A DNA stretch of 64,000 nucleotides from Chryseobacterium sp. (GTDB lineage Bacteria; Bacteroidota; Bacteroidia; Flavobacteriales; Weeksellaceae): the NCBI RefSeq assembly GCF_008831505.1, contig NZ_CP044507.1:1550001-1614000 (forward strand), read 5' to 3'. This document shows, piece by piece, positions 27,008 through 36,559 of the stretch. The notes under the pieces were generated by a model, which was not told where the DNA came from, did not search any database, and worked only from the letters and a program-made list of their open reading frames with translations. Both the position numbers and the translations under genes were made by a program. The stretch's first letter is position 1; the number at the start of each line of letters is the position of its first letter.

Positions 27008-28912
27008 ATGAAGAAAAGAGTAATTTATGTTGGAGCTTTGCTTGTCGTTAGTTCGCATGTACTGTCCCAACAAACGCATGAAACCGTCATTGATGAAGTA
27101 ACTGTGGCGTCAAAAATTCCGCAGCAGCTTTACAAAACCGGTAAAAATGTAAAACTGCTGACGCAGGAGGACCTGAAAAAATATCAGGGCCAAAGTGTAG
27201 CGGAGGTGCTGCAGCAGGTGGCCGGTGTTCAGCTAACCGGTAGCGCAAACAATGCGCAGGAGCCCAAATTCACCAAGGTTCGCGGCGGTAAACTGGCTAA
27301 TATCCTGATTTTGCTGGACGGTGTCCCGCTAAAAGATGTCACCGGAAATGACTACAGTGCGGCTGACATTAGATTGCTGGCGCTGGAAAATATAGAACAA
27401 ATAGAAGTACTAAGCGGCGCCTCATCCGTTCTTTATGGCTCCAATGCTGCCGGTGCCGTAATCAATATCCGCACGCAAAAAAACACCACGAAAACTGTGG
27501 AAGGCGAAGTTGCAGCCAGAGGCGGCTCCTACGGAACATTTGCGCAAAATGCAGCAGTTAGGGGTCAGATTAAAGGATTTCACTATCAGCTTTCAGGATT
27601 TAATGAAAAGTCGGATGGTTTTTCCTCGGCTGAAGGTCAGGGTTTTGATAAGGATGGCTTTGAAAAGCAAAATGCTTCCGCCACTGTGGGCTATCGTGGT
27701 GCGCGTGTAAGTGCAAACGTGCAGGCAGGCTGGAACCACCATCTTTTTGAATATGATGCCGGGGCGTTTGCTGACGGGAGGAGTCGTGGTGATGATACCC
27801 AGAAATTCATTGGCGCCCACTCTGATTTTAGATACAACAAAGGTCAGCTGGTGGCCAATTTGCGTTATACCAACACCGAAAGAACGATTCAGGGTTATGC
27901 GAATGATACGTATCGCGACGAATATTTCTATGGTGGCAACAACCTTTTCGCCGAACTCTTCAATAACTATAATGTTTCCGAGCGGTTCAGCATCACAGCT
28001 GGCGTTCAGCACGAAAGACAGCAGTTGGGCTCCAGTTCACTACCCTGGGGCGGTTCTGAAATGCAGGAAGATCTAAAAAAAGCCGATACGGAACTTTATA
28101 ACACCGATCTTTTCGCAAAAGCAAGTGTAAATTATCTGGATTTCCATCTGGATGCAGGTTCCAGGATGACCAATAACTCCAGGTTCGGGAATCATTTTGT
28201 GTACAGTATAAATCCGTACTACCTTAAAGAGACCGCAAAGATTTACTACAAGATAGGTTACTCATTTGCCACCGCATTCATAGCGCCTACCCTCTATCAA
28301 ACCTACGGAACGCTCCCATATACCACGGCCAATTTTGATCTGAAACCGGAGCGCAACAGTACACACGAGGTAGACCTTAGCATCGGGAACAGGGACCGGA
28401 GTTTGCTTTTTAATGCCACCGCTTTCTTTACAGAGGAGCAGGATGTATTTGCCTATGCAATGAACCCCGACTTTACAGGCAATTTTGTGAATGTGGACGA
28501 AAACAGGATTAGGGGAGTTGAAGTTGGCTTTGATTACAGAATCATTGATCAGGTAAAAATTGGCGGCAATTACAGTTTTGTTGAAAAGGAGAAGGAAGCT
28601 ACAAGACTCAGAGTACCAAAAAACCGGGTAAATTCATATATTGACATCACTCCGTTGGAAGGAACACGCATTGCCCTTTCACACCAATACGTTTCCAATC
28701 GTGCTGATTATTATTTTGATGAGAATTTTCAGCGCGTAGATGTTATGCTGGAGGCCTATCATCTGATGAATCTGAACATCAATCAGAAGCTGGGGAAATC
28801 TTTTGAAGTATTCGGGAACATTGGCAACCTCTTAAACACGGGCTACACCGATGTCGTAGGATTTACTACTAAAAGACGAAACTATACAGCAGGATTCAGT
28901 TACAGATTCTGA
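27008..28912 (+). CDS. btuB: TonB-dependent vitamin B12 receptor
   Basis: 634 aa, near the length of E. coli BtuB. Signal peptide 1-21, TonB box (HETVIDEVTVAS), plug with AEVLQQVAGVQLTG, ILLDGVPLKD and IEQIEVLSGASSVLYGSNAAG, then a 22-strand-type barrel ending in YTAGFSYRF. It imports cobalamin or cobinamide across the outer membrane using TonB energy. The assignment rests on the cobalamin riboswitch in its leader. It is followed by a long hairpin terminator, so it is transcribed alone; no btuFCD genes are in the window. Confidence 0.92.
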   Translation: MKKRVIYVGALLVVSSHVLSQQTHETVIDEVTVASKIPQQLYKTGKNVKLLTQEDLKKYQGQSVAEVLQQVAGVQLTGSANNAQEPKFTKVRGGKLANILILLDGVPLKDVTGNDYSAADIRLLALENIEQIEVLSGASSVLYGSNAAGAVINIRTQKNTTKTVEGEVAARGGSYGTFAQNAAVRGQIKGFHYQLSGFNEKSDGFSSAEGQGFDKDGFEKQNASATVGYRGARVSANVQAGWNHHLFEYDAGAFADGRSRGDDTQKFIGAHSDFRYNKGQLVANLRYTNTERTIQGYANDTYRDEYFYGGNNLFAELFNNYNVSERFSITAGVQHERQQLGSSSLPWGGSEMQEDLKKADTELYNTDLFAKASVNYLDFHLDAGSRMTNNSRFGNHFVYSINPYYLKETAKIYYKIGYSFATAFIAPTLYQTYGTLPYTTANFDLKPERNSTHEVDLSIGNRDRSLLFNATAFFTEEQDVFAYAMNPDFTGNFVNVDENRIRGVEVGFDYRIIDQVKIGGNYSFVEKEKEATRLRVPKNRVNSYIDITPLEGTRIALSHQYVSNRADYYFDENFQRVDVMLEAYHLMNLNINQKLGKSFEVFGNIGNLLNTGYTDVVGFTTKRRNYTAGFSYRF

Positions 28913-28930
28913 TGCTTAACGTAAAGAAAA

Positions 28931-28973
28931 CAGAAGCGCGGCGCAAAAATTTGATTTTTGCGCCGCGCTTCTG
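28931..28973. terminator. Long perfect hairpin terminator after btuB
   Basis: Twenty-base arms (28931-28950 and 28954-28973) are exact reverse complements with a TTG loop; the central part is GCGCGGCGC. It is followed by TTAACATTTTT on the plus strand, and faces the convergent holin-family gene. Confidence 0.8.
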
Positions 28974-28986
28974 TTAACATTTTTAA

Positions 28987-29331
28987 TCAGTCATCGGACG
29001 AAAATATGCCGCTCACCAGGGAGGTAATCAGCGAAAGAGCGATACTGAAAATAAAAGCCCACCAGAACCCGTCGATTTGCATACCTTCGATAAAATAATC
29101 GGCGATCAGGATTACGATGGCGTTTATCACCAGTGAGAAAAGCCCCAGAGTGATGATGGTAAGCGGTAGTCCTAACAGTTTCAGGATGGGTGATACGATA
29201 AGGTTAAGTATTCCCAGCACGATGGCAAAGACGATGGCCGTGGAAAAGCCATCAATATGAACCCCCGAAAGTACCTTGGTAAGCAGAAAGGCAACTGCAG
29301 CAGTCACCAGCAAATTGATAATAATCCTCAT
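28987..29331 (-). CDS. Phage holin-family (PF04020-type) membrane protein
   Basis: 114 aa with four hydrophobic segments spanning nearly the whole length and short loops (VHIDGFSTA, SPILKLLGLPLTI, MQIDGFWWA). This is the pattern of the small membrane family named after mycobacterial 4-TM phage holins; in bacteria without a prophage it is a housekeeping inner-membrane protein of unknown role. Twelve bp separate it from the DUF2147 gene upstream on its strand. Confidence 0.8.
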   Translation of the reverse strand: MRIIINLLVTAAVAFLLTKVLSGVHIDGFSTAIVFAIVLGILNLIVSPILKLLGLPLTIITLGLFSLVINAIVILIADYFIEGMQIDGFWWAFIFSIALSLITSLVSGIFSSDD

Positions 29332-29343
29332 AGTTTACATTTT

Positions 29344-29811
29344 TTATAGTTTTGTAAAGTTAGCAAGATTTGTTCTTTTGAAAGTGAGGCTTTTGCCCAT
29401 CCAGGAAAATTTCCAGAAACCCCGAACCTTCAGAAACCCCTCTTCCGTAATTTGGGCAGTTGAATCCCAAAATTTACCGGAGCTTGCGTCATAAATCTTC
29501 CCTTTTTCCCAGATGTGACTTTTTGCATTATACACCAACCCTTCCAGAATTTCCATGCCAAGAATTTTCCTATTGCGAAGTTCAGGTCTTGGATTACGGT
29601 GATCCAGGCGGGTATGAATGGGTGTACCACTCCCCAACTCGGGGTCAAACCAGAGAATTTTAGCTTTGTATTCCCTGCCGGACTTATAGATGCCAACCGC
29701 TACAGAATGATCGGTTGCCAGCCAGGTGCCCAACACCTGATCGGCACGGGACTGCGAATATAGAAGAGGAAATGAAAGAAGGAAGGTAAAGAAGGATATT
29801 TTTGCAAACAT
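29344..29811 (-). CDS. DUF2147 secreted protein
   Basis: 155 aa when started at the second Met (MFAKISFFTFLLSFPLLYSQ), which gives a clear signal peptide; the longer frame from 29871 adds 20 polar residues that would hide it. The mature part carries the family core: VLGTWLA, VGIYKSGREYKAKILWFDP, LGMEILEGLVYN, KGKIYDASSGKFWDS and LKVRGFWKFSWMGKSLTFKR. Periplasmic, function unknown. Probably cotranscribed with the holin-family gene. Confidence 0.85.
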   Translation of the reverse strand: MFAKISFFTFLLSFPLLYSQSRADQVLGTWLATDHSVAVGIYKSGREYKAKILWFDPELGSGTPIHTRLDHRNPRPELRNRKILGMEILEGLVYNAKSHIWEKGKIYDASSGKFWDSTAQITEEGFLKVRGFWKFSWMGKSLTFKRTNLANFTKL

Positions 29812-29942
29812 CCTATCGAGTATGCAATCTTTCTGCCATGTACGCAAGGAAAACTCAAACTCATGAAACATTTATTAATCGAAGTACCGTAATAACCTGC
29901 TGTCGTTTGAGTGATAATCAACATTAAAAAAAAATTCTCAAC

Positions 29943-29968
29943 AAAAAAAACCACCGGCTGTCCGGTGG
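29943..29968 (-). terminator. Intrinsic terminator of ychF
   Basis: CCACCGG-CTGT-CCGGTGG hairpin (29951-29968) followed on the minus strand by a run of T (29943-29950). It lies 25 bp after the ychF stop. Confidence 0.9.
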
Positions 29969-29993
29969 CTTCTATTATTTTAATGCAAATTAA

Positions 29994-31085
29994 TTATACG
30001 TTAAATCGGAAGTGCATGATATCGCCGTCCTGAACGATGTATTCCTTACCTTCAACGCCCATTTTACCGGCTTCCTTCACTTTAGCTTCGGAACCATAGG
30101 TTATGTAGTCATTGTATTTAATGACTTCGGCGCGAATAAATCCTTTTTCAAAATCGGTGTGTATCACGCCGGCAGCCTGCGGTGCGGTCCAGCCTTTTCC
30201 TATAGTCCAGGCACGAACTTCCTTCACACCGGCAGTGAAATACGTCTGCAGCTGCAGCAGGTCGTATGCCTTACGGATCAGCTTGTTTACACCCGGCTCG
30301 TCCAGACCTATCTCGTCCAGGAACATTTTTCTTTCCTCAAATGTTTCCAGTTCGTTAATATCGGCTTCAATCTGGGCTGCCAGAACCACCACTTCCGCAT
30401 TTTCGCGTTTGGCCATCTCTTCAATTTTGGCAATCCAGTCGTTACCGTTCTTAATTGAATTTTCATCTACATTACAAACATACAATACCGGTTTATTGGT
30501 AAGAAGCTGCACATCATCAATTATGGCTTTCGTATGGTCATTGGTTTCAAATTCACGGGCATTGCGTCCGTCTTCCAGGAACTTCTGCAGATTCTGCAGG
30601 GTTTCGTAGTTCAGGATATCCTCTTTTTTACCGGATTTGATGAACTTTTTCGCTTTCTCCACTGCCTTGGTCACCGTTTCAATATCTTTCAGCTGAAGCT
30701 CAATATCAATGACTTCCTTATCACGCATTGGATCCACAGAACCTTCCACATGAATAATGTTGCCGTTTTCAAAACATCTTAAAACATGAATAATGGCTTC
30801 ACATTCGCGGATGTTGGCCAGGAACTGGTTACCCAGACCTTCCCCTTTGCTAGCCCCTTTTACAAGGCCGGCAATATCCACGATTTCCACCACCGCGGGC
30901 AGAACGCGCTCCGGATTCACTAATTTTTCCAGCTCAAAAAGCCTTTCATCCGGCACAGAAACGGTTCCCAGGTTGGGTTCAATAGTGCAGAAAGGATAGT
31001 TGGCAGACTGTGCTTTGGCGTTGCTTAGGCAGTTAAAAAGAGTTGACTTACCTACGTTTGGAAGTCCTACGATACCACATTTCAT
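29994..31085 (-). CDS. ychF: Redox-regulated ATPase YchF
   Basis: 363 aa, the usual length. Obg-related P-loop protein: [12 protein letters not shown] at the N-terminus, [19 protein letters not shown] switch region, the NVDEN motif that favours ATP over GTP, a coiled-coil insertion (about 130-190), and a C-terminal TGS domain ([25 protein letters not shown]). It binds ribosomes and affects translation and oxidative-stress responses. Single-gene unit with its own promoter and terminator. Confidence 0.95.
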   Translation of the reverse strand: MKCGIVGLPNVGKSTLFNCLSNAKAQSANYPFCTIEPNLGTVSVPDERLFELEKLVNPERVLPAVVEIVDIAGLVKGASKGEGLGNQFLANIRECEAIIHVLRCFENGNIIHVEGSVDPMRDKEVIDIELQLKDIETVTKAVEKAKKFIKSGKKEDILNYETLQNLQKFLEDGRNAREFETNDHTKAIIDDVQLLTNKPVLYVCNVDENSIKNGNDWIAKIEEMAKRENAEVVVLAAQIEADINELETFEERKMFLDEIGLDEPGVNKLIRKAYDLLQLQTYFTAGVKEVRAWTIGKGWTAPQAAGVIHTDFEKGFIRAEVIKYNDYITYGSEAKVKEAGKMGVEGKEYIVQDGDIMHFRFNV

Positions 31086-31149
31086 AAAAAAGGAATTTGA
31101 AAATCCGTCCTAACCGGAATTCCGGATTGAACCATAAAATTAATGTGCG

Positions 31150-31157
31150 CAAAGATA
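31150..31157 (-). promoter_or_regulatory. -7 box of ychF (TATCTTTG)
   Basis: On the minus strand TATCTTTG followed by CGC matches the TAnnTTTG consensus, 65 bp before the ychF start. No clear -33 TTTG. Confidence 0.55.
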
Positions 31158-31210
31158 GGGATATATTGTGAATTGAAACTGGCAATAACACCCAATTAAC
31201 GCTAGGTAAA

Positions 31211-31236
31211 ACAAAAAGTCCGGCAAAAGCCGGACT
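31211..31236 (-). terminator. Intrinsic terminator of the RRM gene
   Basis: AGTCCGGC-AAAA-GCCGGACT (31217-31236) with TTTTTG after it on the minus strand; 22 bp after the RRM protein stop. Confidence 0.9.
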
Positions 31237-31257
31237 CTATCTTAACAGTAGTTTATT

Positions 31258-31611
31258 TTACCACTCTCTTCTTCTGTCGTTATCGCCACCTCTGTTATAA
31301 CCGCCGCCGCTGTTGCCGCCTCTGTTATAGCCGCCGCCGTTACCGCCACCGAAACTTCTTGGTCTGTCCTCTCTCGGACGGGCTTCGGATACATTAAGTA
31401 CTTTTTGCTTGAATTCCTTTTGATTAAGTTCCTCGATTGCTTTCAATGCCTCCTCGTTGTTTGGCATTTCTACGAAACCAAAGCCTCTGCTTCTTCCGGT
31501 TTCTCTGTCTGAAATCACTTTTGCAGAATCTACGTCTCCATAATTTTCGAATAACGCCTGCAACTCGGACTCAACTACTGAGTAGTTAAGATTTGAAATA
31601 AAAATGTTCAT
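31258..31611 (-). CDS. RRM RNA-binding protein with glycine-rich tail
   Basis: 117 aa. One RNA recognition motif (1-79) with RNP2 (MNIFISNL, 1-8) and RNP1 (RGFGFVEM), then a Gly-Arg-Asn-Tyr tail with repeated GGGYNRGG units ending in DRRREW. This build, like plant and cyanobacterial GRPs, marks small cold- or stress-linked RNA chaperones; cold induction here is inference. The gap upstream (31612-31775) is very A/T-rich, which suits a regulated leader, but no defined element is recognised. Confidence 0.92.
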   Translation of the reverse strand: MNIFISNLNYSVVESELQALFENYGDVDSAKVISDRETGRSRGFGFVEMPNNEEALKAIEELNQKEFKQKVLNVSEARPREDRPRSFGGGNGGGYNRGGNSGGGYNRGGDNDRRREW

Positions 31612-31775
31612 AATAAATAAATAAATAAAAATTGTTGATTAATTAAGCGGAAATCAACTAATGAACAAAGGAACCTTGATTGAATTTCTCTTTAAATAAT
31701 TAGCTGCAAGATACAATAATAATTTATTTATCAAAATAAAATTATATTTATTGAAAATTTTGTCACACAAGCGCT

Positions 31776-32693
31776 TTAACCAATTTTTATCGGCTCCAGT
31801 GCTTTTGGCAGGTAAGATTCGGAAAACACAGACTTTGCCTCATCTGTAAATACACTCAGGTCACCATACCTGTTGGAGAAATGACCCAGAATAAGTTTTC
31901 CTACATTGGCTTTCCGGGCAATGCGTGCCGCCTCCAGCGCAGTGGAATGCCCGGTATAATCGGCCATTTCCTTCAGGTCATGCAGAAAGGTGGACTCGTG
32001 ATAAAGCACATCTACCCCTTCAATAATGGGAACAACGCTTTCCAGATAACGTGTATCACTGCAGAAAGCATAGCTAACCGATTTGCTGGGCTCCAAGGTC
32101 AGCTTTTCATTCTTCAGTACATAACCATCCCTTAGTGTAAAATCTTTACCCAGTTTCAGATTGTGATAGTCGCAGATTTCAATTTCAGGATATTTGGAGA
32201 TTTCGGCCATATTGAGGTGCCTTTCCTTCGGTTTTTCACGGAAAAGATAGCCGTTGCAGTAAATCCTGTGATCCAGTGGAATAGTGATGACTTCTACTCT
32301 GTTATCCTCATAGATCTTTTCTGAACTCCTGCTCTGCAATTCATGATAGATAATTTCGAAGCCCCGGTGGGTTTGGGTGATTCGGAAAATGGTTTCCAGC
32401 ATTTCCTTTATTCCTTTTGGCCCGTAAATGTGGATGGGTGTTTCGCGCCCCAACAGCCGGAAAGAGGAAATAAGGCCCGGCAAACCGAAGAAATGGTCGC
32501 CATGGAGGTGGGAAATAAATATATGGTTGATCTTGGAAAAACGTGCTTTTGCCTTGCGGAGCTGTACCTGAGTACCCTCGCCACAGTCGATCAGGAAATG
32601 ACGCTCCTCCATTTCCAGGAACTGCGCGGTAGGTGAGGAATTAACTGTAGGGATGGCCGAATTGAATCCCAGGATGGTCAGACAGGTGCTCAA
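31776..32693 (-). CDS. rnz: Ribonuclease Z
   Basis: 305 aa, the short form. Metallo-beta-lactamase fold with HLHGDH as the first zinc motif, DCGEGTQ near the N-terminus, CSDTRY for the bridging Asp, HESTFL, and GHFSNRYGDL near the end. The enzyme cleaves the 3' trailer of tRNA precursors; most useful for tRNAs whose CCA is not encoded, as is the case for the initiator tRNA gene in this window. Confidence 0.95.
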   Translation of the reverse strand: MSTCLTILGFNSAIPTVNSSPTAQFLEMEERHFLIDCGEGTQVQLRKAKARFSKINHIFISHLHGDHFFGLPGLISSFRLLGRETPIHIYGPKGIKEMLETIFRITQTHRGFEIIYHELQSRSSEKIYEDNRVEVITIPLDHRIYCNGYLFREKPKERHLNMAEISKYPEIEICDYHNLKLGKDFTLRDGYVLKNEKLTLEPSKSVSYAFCSDTRYLESVVPIIEGVDVLYHESTFLHDLKEMADYTGHSTALEAARIARKANVGKLILGHFSNRYGDLSVFTDEAKSVFSESYLPKALEPIKIG

Positions 32694-32761
32694 GGTTGCT
32701 TATTTTAAACTCGTAAATATAGGAAAGATTATGCCGTAAGGTTCAACAGGAATTGCCGGAA

Positions 32762-33331
32762 CTACTGCTCCATATCGGCAAGAAAAGCATCCAGAGCCTT
32801 TTTGCGGTGGCTGATCCGGTTCTTGTGTTCGGGTTCCATCTCAGCGAAGGTCAGTTCGTAACCTTCCGGAACAAAAACTGGATCATAGCCAAAGCCCTGT
32901 TTTCCTTTATTTTCTGAGAGGAGATTTCCATAGACACGGCCTTCATAATATTTCGGACCTTCGCTGCTGTAATAACAAAGAACTGTTACAAAATAGGCAC
33001 TGCGGTTTGTATTATTCCCCAGCTCTTCCAATACCTTGGCGATATTCTTCGGGAAGTCATGGTTGGATGCATAGCGTGCGGAATAAATTCCAGGTCTGCC
33101 GTCCAGAGCATCCACTACCAAACCGGAATCGTCGCCCAGGCTCGGGATCCCCGTTTTATCAAAACAGTATTTTGCCTTAATCAGTGCATTTTCGTGAAAG
33201 GTGTGGCCATCTTCAATGATTTCATCATGAATATCGTAATCAGTAAGGCTTTTTACTTCAAAAAGTCCTTGCAGGATCTGCTGTATTTCTTCTTTTTTAT
33301 GCTGATTGTGCGTGGCAACAAGTAATTCCAT
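32762..33331 (-). CDS. rdgB: Non-canonical purine NTP pyrophosphatase (RdgB/HAM1)
   Basis: 189 aa. Family motifs: LLVATHNQHKKEEI (N-terminus), SLGDDSGLVVDALDGRPGIYSARYA (active site) and the GKQGFGYDPVFVPEGY block, with SHRKKALDAF at the end. It hydrolyses dITP, ITP and XTP to the monophosphates and so keeps damaged purines out of nucleic acids. Its start lies 1 bp from the stop of the CPBP gene, so the two form one unit. Confidence 0.95.
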   Translation of the reverse strand: MELLVATHNQHKKEEIQQILQGLFEVKSLTDYDIHDEIIEDGHTFHENALIKAKYCFDKTGIPSLGDDSGLVVDALDGRPGIYSARYASNHDFPKNIAKVLEELGNNTNRSAYFVTVLCYYSSEGPKYYEGRVYGNLLSENKGKQGFGYDPVFVPEGYELTFAEMEPEHKNRISHRKKALDAFLADMEQ

Positions 33332-33332
33332 A

Positions 33333-34175
33333 TTAAGTTTTTAGCTGGTTTGAAGATGTATATTTTTTTGTGAAAAGAAAGTGAAACAGGACAAAAAGTA
33401 CAATTCCTACGGCCAGCAAAAGATATTCTGACACTTCAAAAGCTTCTGAGAAACTTTCGGTGTCACTGTTGGTGAGCAGGAGCACGGAGAGCAGATTGTT
33501 AAACGCGTGCAGCAGCACGGGCATCAGCAGCGACTTGGTACGGTGATACACCAGTCCCAATACATAACCGAGCAGCACCGCACCTACAAACTGCCATGGA
33601 TTGGCATGAACAACACCAAATACCAAAGCGGATATCCAAATGGCCGTCACAGGTTTCATTCCCTTATTGATCAGACCTTTCTGAATAATCCCACGAAAGA
33701 CCACTTCCTCAAAGACAGGTGCCATAATCACAGCCAGTATAACCAGAGTGGCAGTATTCTGCGTCATCTGTTCCATTAACTTTGAGAAGGCTTCGTACAT
33801 GGGTCCAAAAAAAGGTCCTGTAACCGGCAACATGCCACTTAAGAATTCAGCGATCAGCATCATGCCGAACATTAAGGGAAATATCAGGATGTACGTGCGG
33901 AAACTCAGGGGATTCAGGTTGAACCTCAGCGGCCTGCCCGTAACTGCACGGCATTCAAAATAATCAAAAGCCCAGATGGCACCGATCCACAGTGCTGCAT
34001 TTGAGAGCATGATATAGAGATTATTTTTCCGAACATCAATACCGAAGACAGTTTCTGTAAAAAAAACGCCCAAACTGAGAAGAATGACAGGAAGCATGGC
34101 TCCCATCAGGAGGACCACGGCACCGCGCCAGCCAAATTTATAATGCGGTAAGGATTTAGGGGTCAGTTCTGACAT
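33333..34175 (-). CDS. CPBP intramembrane glutamic endopeptidase
   Basis: 280 aa from Met at 34175 (MSELTPKSLPHYKF). The frame continues upstream to 34256 but a full promoter lies at 34192-34222 inside that extension, so the shorter start is preferred. Eight hydrophobic segments. The Abi/CPBP signatures are EEVVFRGIIQKGL (catalytic Glu pair), GVVHANPWQFVGAVLLG (FxxxH type) and LLHAFNN. Such proteases process prenylated or membrane peptides, and in some bacteria give self-immunity to bacteriocins. Transcribed with rdgB and perhaps rnz. Confidence 0.88.
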   Translation of the reverse strand: MSELTPKSLPHYKFGWRGAVVLLMGAMLPVILLSLGVFFTETVFGIDVRKNNLYIMLSNAALWIGAIWAFDYFECRAVTGRPLRFNLNPLSFRTYILIFPLMFGMMLIAEFLSGMLPVTGPFFGPMYEAFSKLMEQMTQNTATLVILAVIMAPVFEEVVFRGIIQKGLINKGMKPVTAIWISALVFGVVHANPWQFVGAVLLGYVLGLVYHRTKSLLMPVLLHAFNNLLSVLLLTNSDTESFSEAFEVSEYLLLAVGIVLFVLFHFLFTKKYTSSNQLKT

Positions 34176-34191
34176 GTGGAAGCATTTACGG

Positions 34192-34222
34192 CAAATATAA
34201 GATTTTGCCATGAAGACCTCAA
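34192..34222 (-). promoter_or_regulatory. Promoter of the CPBP-rdgB unit
   Basis: On the minus strand TATATTTG (34192-34199) with TTG (34220-34222) 20 bp upstream; matches the Bacteroidota promoter. It supports the translation start at 34175. Confidence 0.65.
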
Positions 34223-34298
34223 CCGTATTGCTGGCATGCAGGTTTAGAACTTTCACATGTCATTAAAAATCACGATTTTTGCAGCCACAATTTTCTAT

Positions 34299-35897
34299 AT
34301 GTCAGATTTAATCAAAGAAATACAAAAACGGAAAACCTTTGGTATCATTTCCCACCCGGATGCCGGTAAAACGACGCTGACCGAGAAACTTCTTCTTTTT
34401 GGAGGGGCGATACAGGAGGCAGGAGCCGTAAAATCAAATAAAATAAAGAAAGGGGCTACTTCCGACTTTATGGAAATTGAAAGGCAGAGGGGAATCTCCG
34501 TTGCCACCTCGGTGCTGGCATTTAACTACCGAGACCATAAAATCAACATTCTGGATACACCGGGTCACAAAGATTTTGCAGAAGACACCTACCGAACCCT
34601 TACGGCGGTGGACTCTGTAATTGTGGTAATAGATGTTGCTAAAGGTGTGGAAGAGCAGACGGAAAAGCTGGTGCAAGTGTGCCGTATGCGGAATATCCCG
34701 ATGCTGGTTTTCATCAACAAACTGGACCGTGAAGGTAAGGATGCATTTGATCTACTGGATGAAGTGGAACAGAAACTGGGCCTTACCGTGGTACCGCTTT
34801 CACTGCCCATCGGTATGGGATCGGATTTCCAGGGGATTTACAATATCTGGGAAAACAATATCCAGCTCTTCCTGGAGGAAAAGAAGCAGCGCGTAGGCGA
34901 CACCATAAAATTCGATGATATTTCTGACCCTCAAATTGATGAAGTCATAGGTGCAAAAGCCGCCGCTACTTTACGCGAGGAACTGGAACTTGTGCAGTCC
35001 GTCTATCCGGAATTTAAGCGCGAAGATTATTTGAACGGTGATTTGCAGCCGGTATTCTTCGGGTCAGCGCTTAATAACTTTGGAGTACGTGAGCTGCTGG
35101 ACGCCTTTATTGACATTGCTCCCATGCCGCAACCTAAGGAAAGTGAAAAGCGGGTGGTAAAACCGGAAGAAAAAGACTTCACCGGTTTCGTATTCAAGAT
35201 CCACGCGAATATGGATCCCAAACACCGGGACCGTCTGGCTTTTGTAAAGATCGTGTCCGGCACCTTCAAACGGAATGAAAACTACTTACTGGTGAGAGAA
35301 AACAAGAAAATGAAGTTCTCTTCGCCAAACGCTTTCTTCGCTGATAAAAAAGAAGTGGTGGATGAAAGTTTCCCGGGAGACATAGTAGGTCTGCACGATA
35401 CGGGTAATTTCCGCATAGGGGACACGCTTACGAGCGGAGAAAAAATAAGTTTTAAAGGAGTGCCGAGTTTTTCGCCTGAACATTTCCGTTACATCAACAA
35501 CAATGATCCCCTTAAGGCCAAGCAACTCGCAAAAGGTATTGACCAGCTTATGGATGAAGGTGTGGCCCAGCTATTCACTATGGAAATGAACGGACGAAAG
35601 ATTATCGGAACGGTAGGTGCGCTTCAGTATGAAGTAATCCAGTACCGACTTGAACATGAATACGGTGCAAAATGTACTTATGAACCGCTTTCCATTCACA
35701 AAGCGTGTTGGATAGAGGCCGATGAAAAATCGGAGGAGTTTAAAGAGTTCGCCAGACTGAAGCAGCGTTTCCTGGCCCGCGACAAGTATGATCAATTGGT
35801 TTTCCTGGCAGATTCGTCATTCACCATCCACATGACACAGGAAAAATTCCCGAATGTAAAACTGCATTTCGTAAGCGAATTCACGCATCAGGATTAA
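34299..35897 (+). CDS. prfC: Peptide chain release factor 3
   Basis: 532 aa from ATG 34299 (MSDLIKEIQKRKTFGII), which aligns with the family N-terminus; the 14 codons upstream do not. E. coli RF3 has 529 aa. GTPase motifs: HPDAGKTTL (19-27), RQRGISVATSV (switch I), DTPGHKDF (switch II) and NKLDRE. It recycles RF1 and RF2 from the ribosome after peptide release. A GATTTTTG element at 34274-34281 is a partial -7 box. A terminator follows. Confidence 0.95.
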   Translation: MSDLIKEIQKRKTFGIISHPDAGKTTLTEKLLLFGGAIQEAGAVKSNKIKKGATSDFMEIERQRGISVATSVLAFNYRDHKINILDTPGHKDFAEDTYRTLTAVDSVIVVIDVAKGVEEQTEKLVQVCRMRNIPMLVFINKLDREGKDAFDLLDEVEQKLGLTVVPLSLPIGMGSDFQGIYNIWENNIQLFLEEKKQRVGDTIKFDDISDPQIDEVIGAKAAATLREELELVQSVYPEFKREDYLNGDLQPVFFGSALNNFGVRELLDAFIDIAPMPQPKESEKRVVKPEEKDFTGFVFKIHANMDPKHRDRLAFVKIVSGTFKRNENYLLVRENKKMKFSSPNAFFADKKEVVDESFPGDIVGLHDTGNFRIGDTLTSGEKISFKGVPSFSPEHFRYINNNDPLKAKQLAKGIDQLMDEGVAQLFTMEMNGRKIIGTVGALQYEVIQYRLEHEYGAKCTYEPLSIHKACWIEADEKSEEFKEFARLKQRFLARDKYDQLVFLADSSFTIHMTQEKFPNVKLHFVSEFTHQD

Positions 35898-35911
35898 AAA
35901 ATATCCCCAAT

Positions 35912-35948
35912 AAAACAGGCGGCCCCTTTTACCGGAGCCGCCTGTTTT
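35912..35948. terminator. Bidirectional intrinsic terminator
   Basis: AAAACAGGCGGC (35912-35923) and GCCGCCTGTTTT (35937-35948) form a 12-bp stem between the convergent prfC and YceI genes. Confidence 0.9.
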
Positions 35949-35962
35949 ATTTATTGAACTGT

Positions 35963-36529
35963 TTATTTTGCTATAAAGTTGATCTGCAGGTCAATATCAT
36001 CCTTTATTACCACATCTTTCATGGAGGACTGGTAAGCAATGTCCCATTTCTGTCTGTCTATGGCGAATTTATCAGAAGTTAATGTCAGCACACCTTTATT
36101 CAAACCGATTTTTGCGGGAAAAGACACTTCATTGGTCTTCCCTTTTGCAATCAGCGTACCTGAAACCAGATGCGGGAAAGCGGCATTGCCGGACTTCTTC
36201 ACACTGCTGACCTTAAATACCGCAGTTGGATATTTATCCGTTTCGAAAAAGTCACCGTTCTTCAGGTGTCCGTTAAGTTTCTGCTGAGTGGTTCCGGTAA
36301 CATCAGTTGCATTGATGGAGTTCATATCCAGCACAAAAGTTCCGCCGGTAATGGTATTGTTCTTCATCTGTACATTACCTTCTTTCACTTTCAGGTTGCC
36401 GTTGTGTGAAGACGACTCAGTTTTAGCTACTTTATAGCCCCACCACTTAATATCGGAGGTCACGACTTTTTTGGTCTGCGCAGTAGCTACAGCAGACAGC
36501 ATTACGAATGCAAGTGCCAGTTTTTTCAT
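35963..36529 (-). CDS. YceI-family secreted protein
   Basis: 188 aa with signal peptide 1-17 (ending TAQTKK). The lipocalin-like YceI barrel is shown by IKWWGYKVAK, GGTFVLDMNSINATDV, LKNGDFFETDKYPTAVFKVSSV, the GTLIAKGKTNEVSFPA strand and DKFAIDRQKWDIAY. These periplasmic proteins bind isoprenoid lipids. Single-gene unit with promoter and terminator. Confidence 0.9.
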   Translation of the reverse strand: MKKLALAFVMLSAVATAQTKKVVTSDIKWWGYKVAKTESSSHNGNLKVKEGNVQMKNNTITGGTFVLDMNSINATDVTGTTQQKLNGHLKNGDFFETDKYPTAVFKVSSVKKSGNAAFPHLVSGTLIAKGKTNEVSFPAKIGLNKGVLTLTSDKFAIDRQKWDIAYQSSMKDVVIKDDIDLQINFIAK

Positions 36530-36559
36530 TTTTCAGTATTAATTATTAAAATTATCCGG

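Noticed and set aside
28987-29331. Holin-family gene as evidence of a prophage
   Set aside because: The family is a common housekeeping membrane protein and no other phage gene is present.
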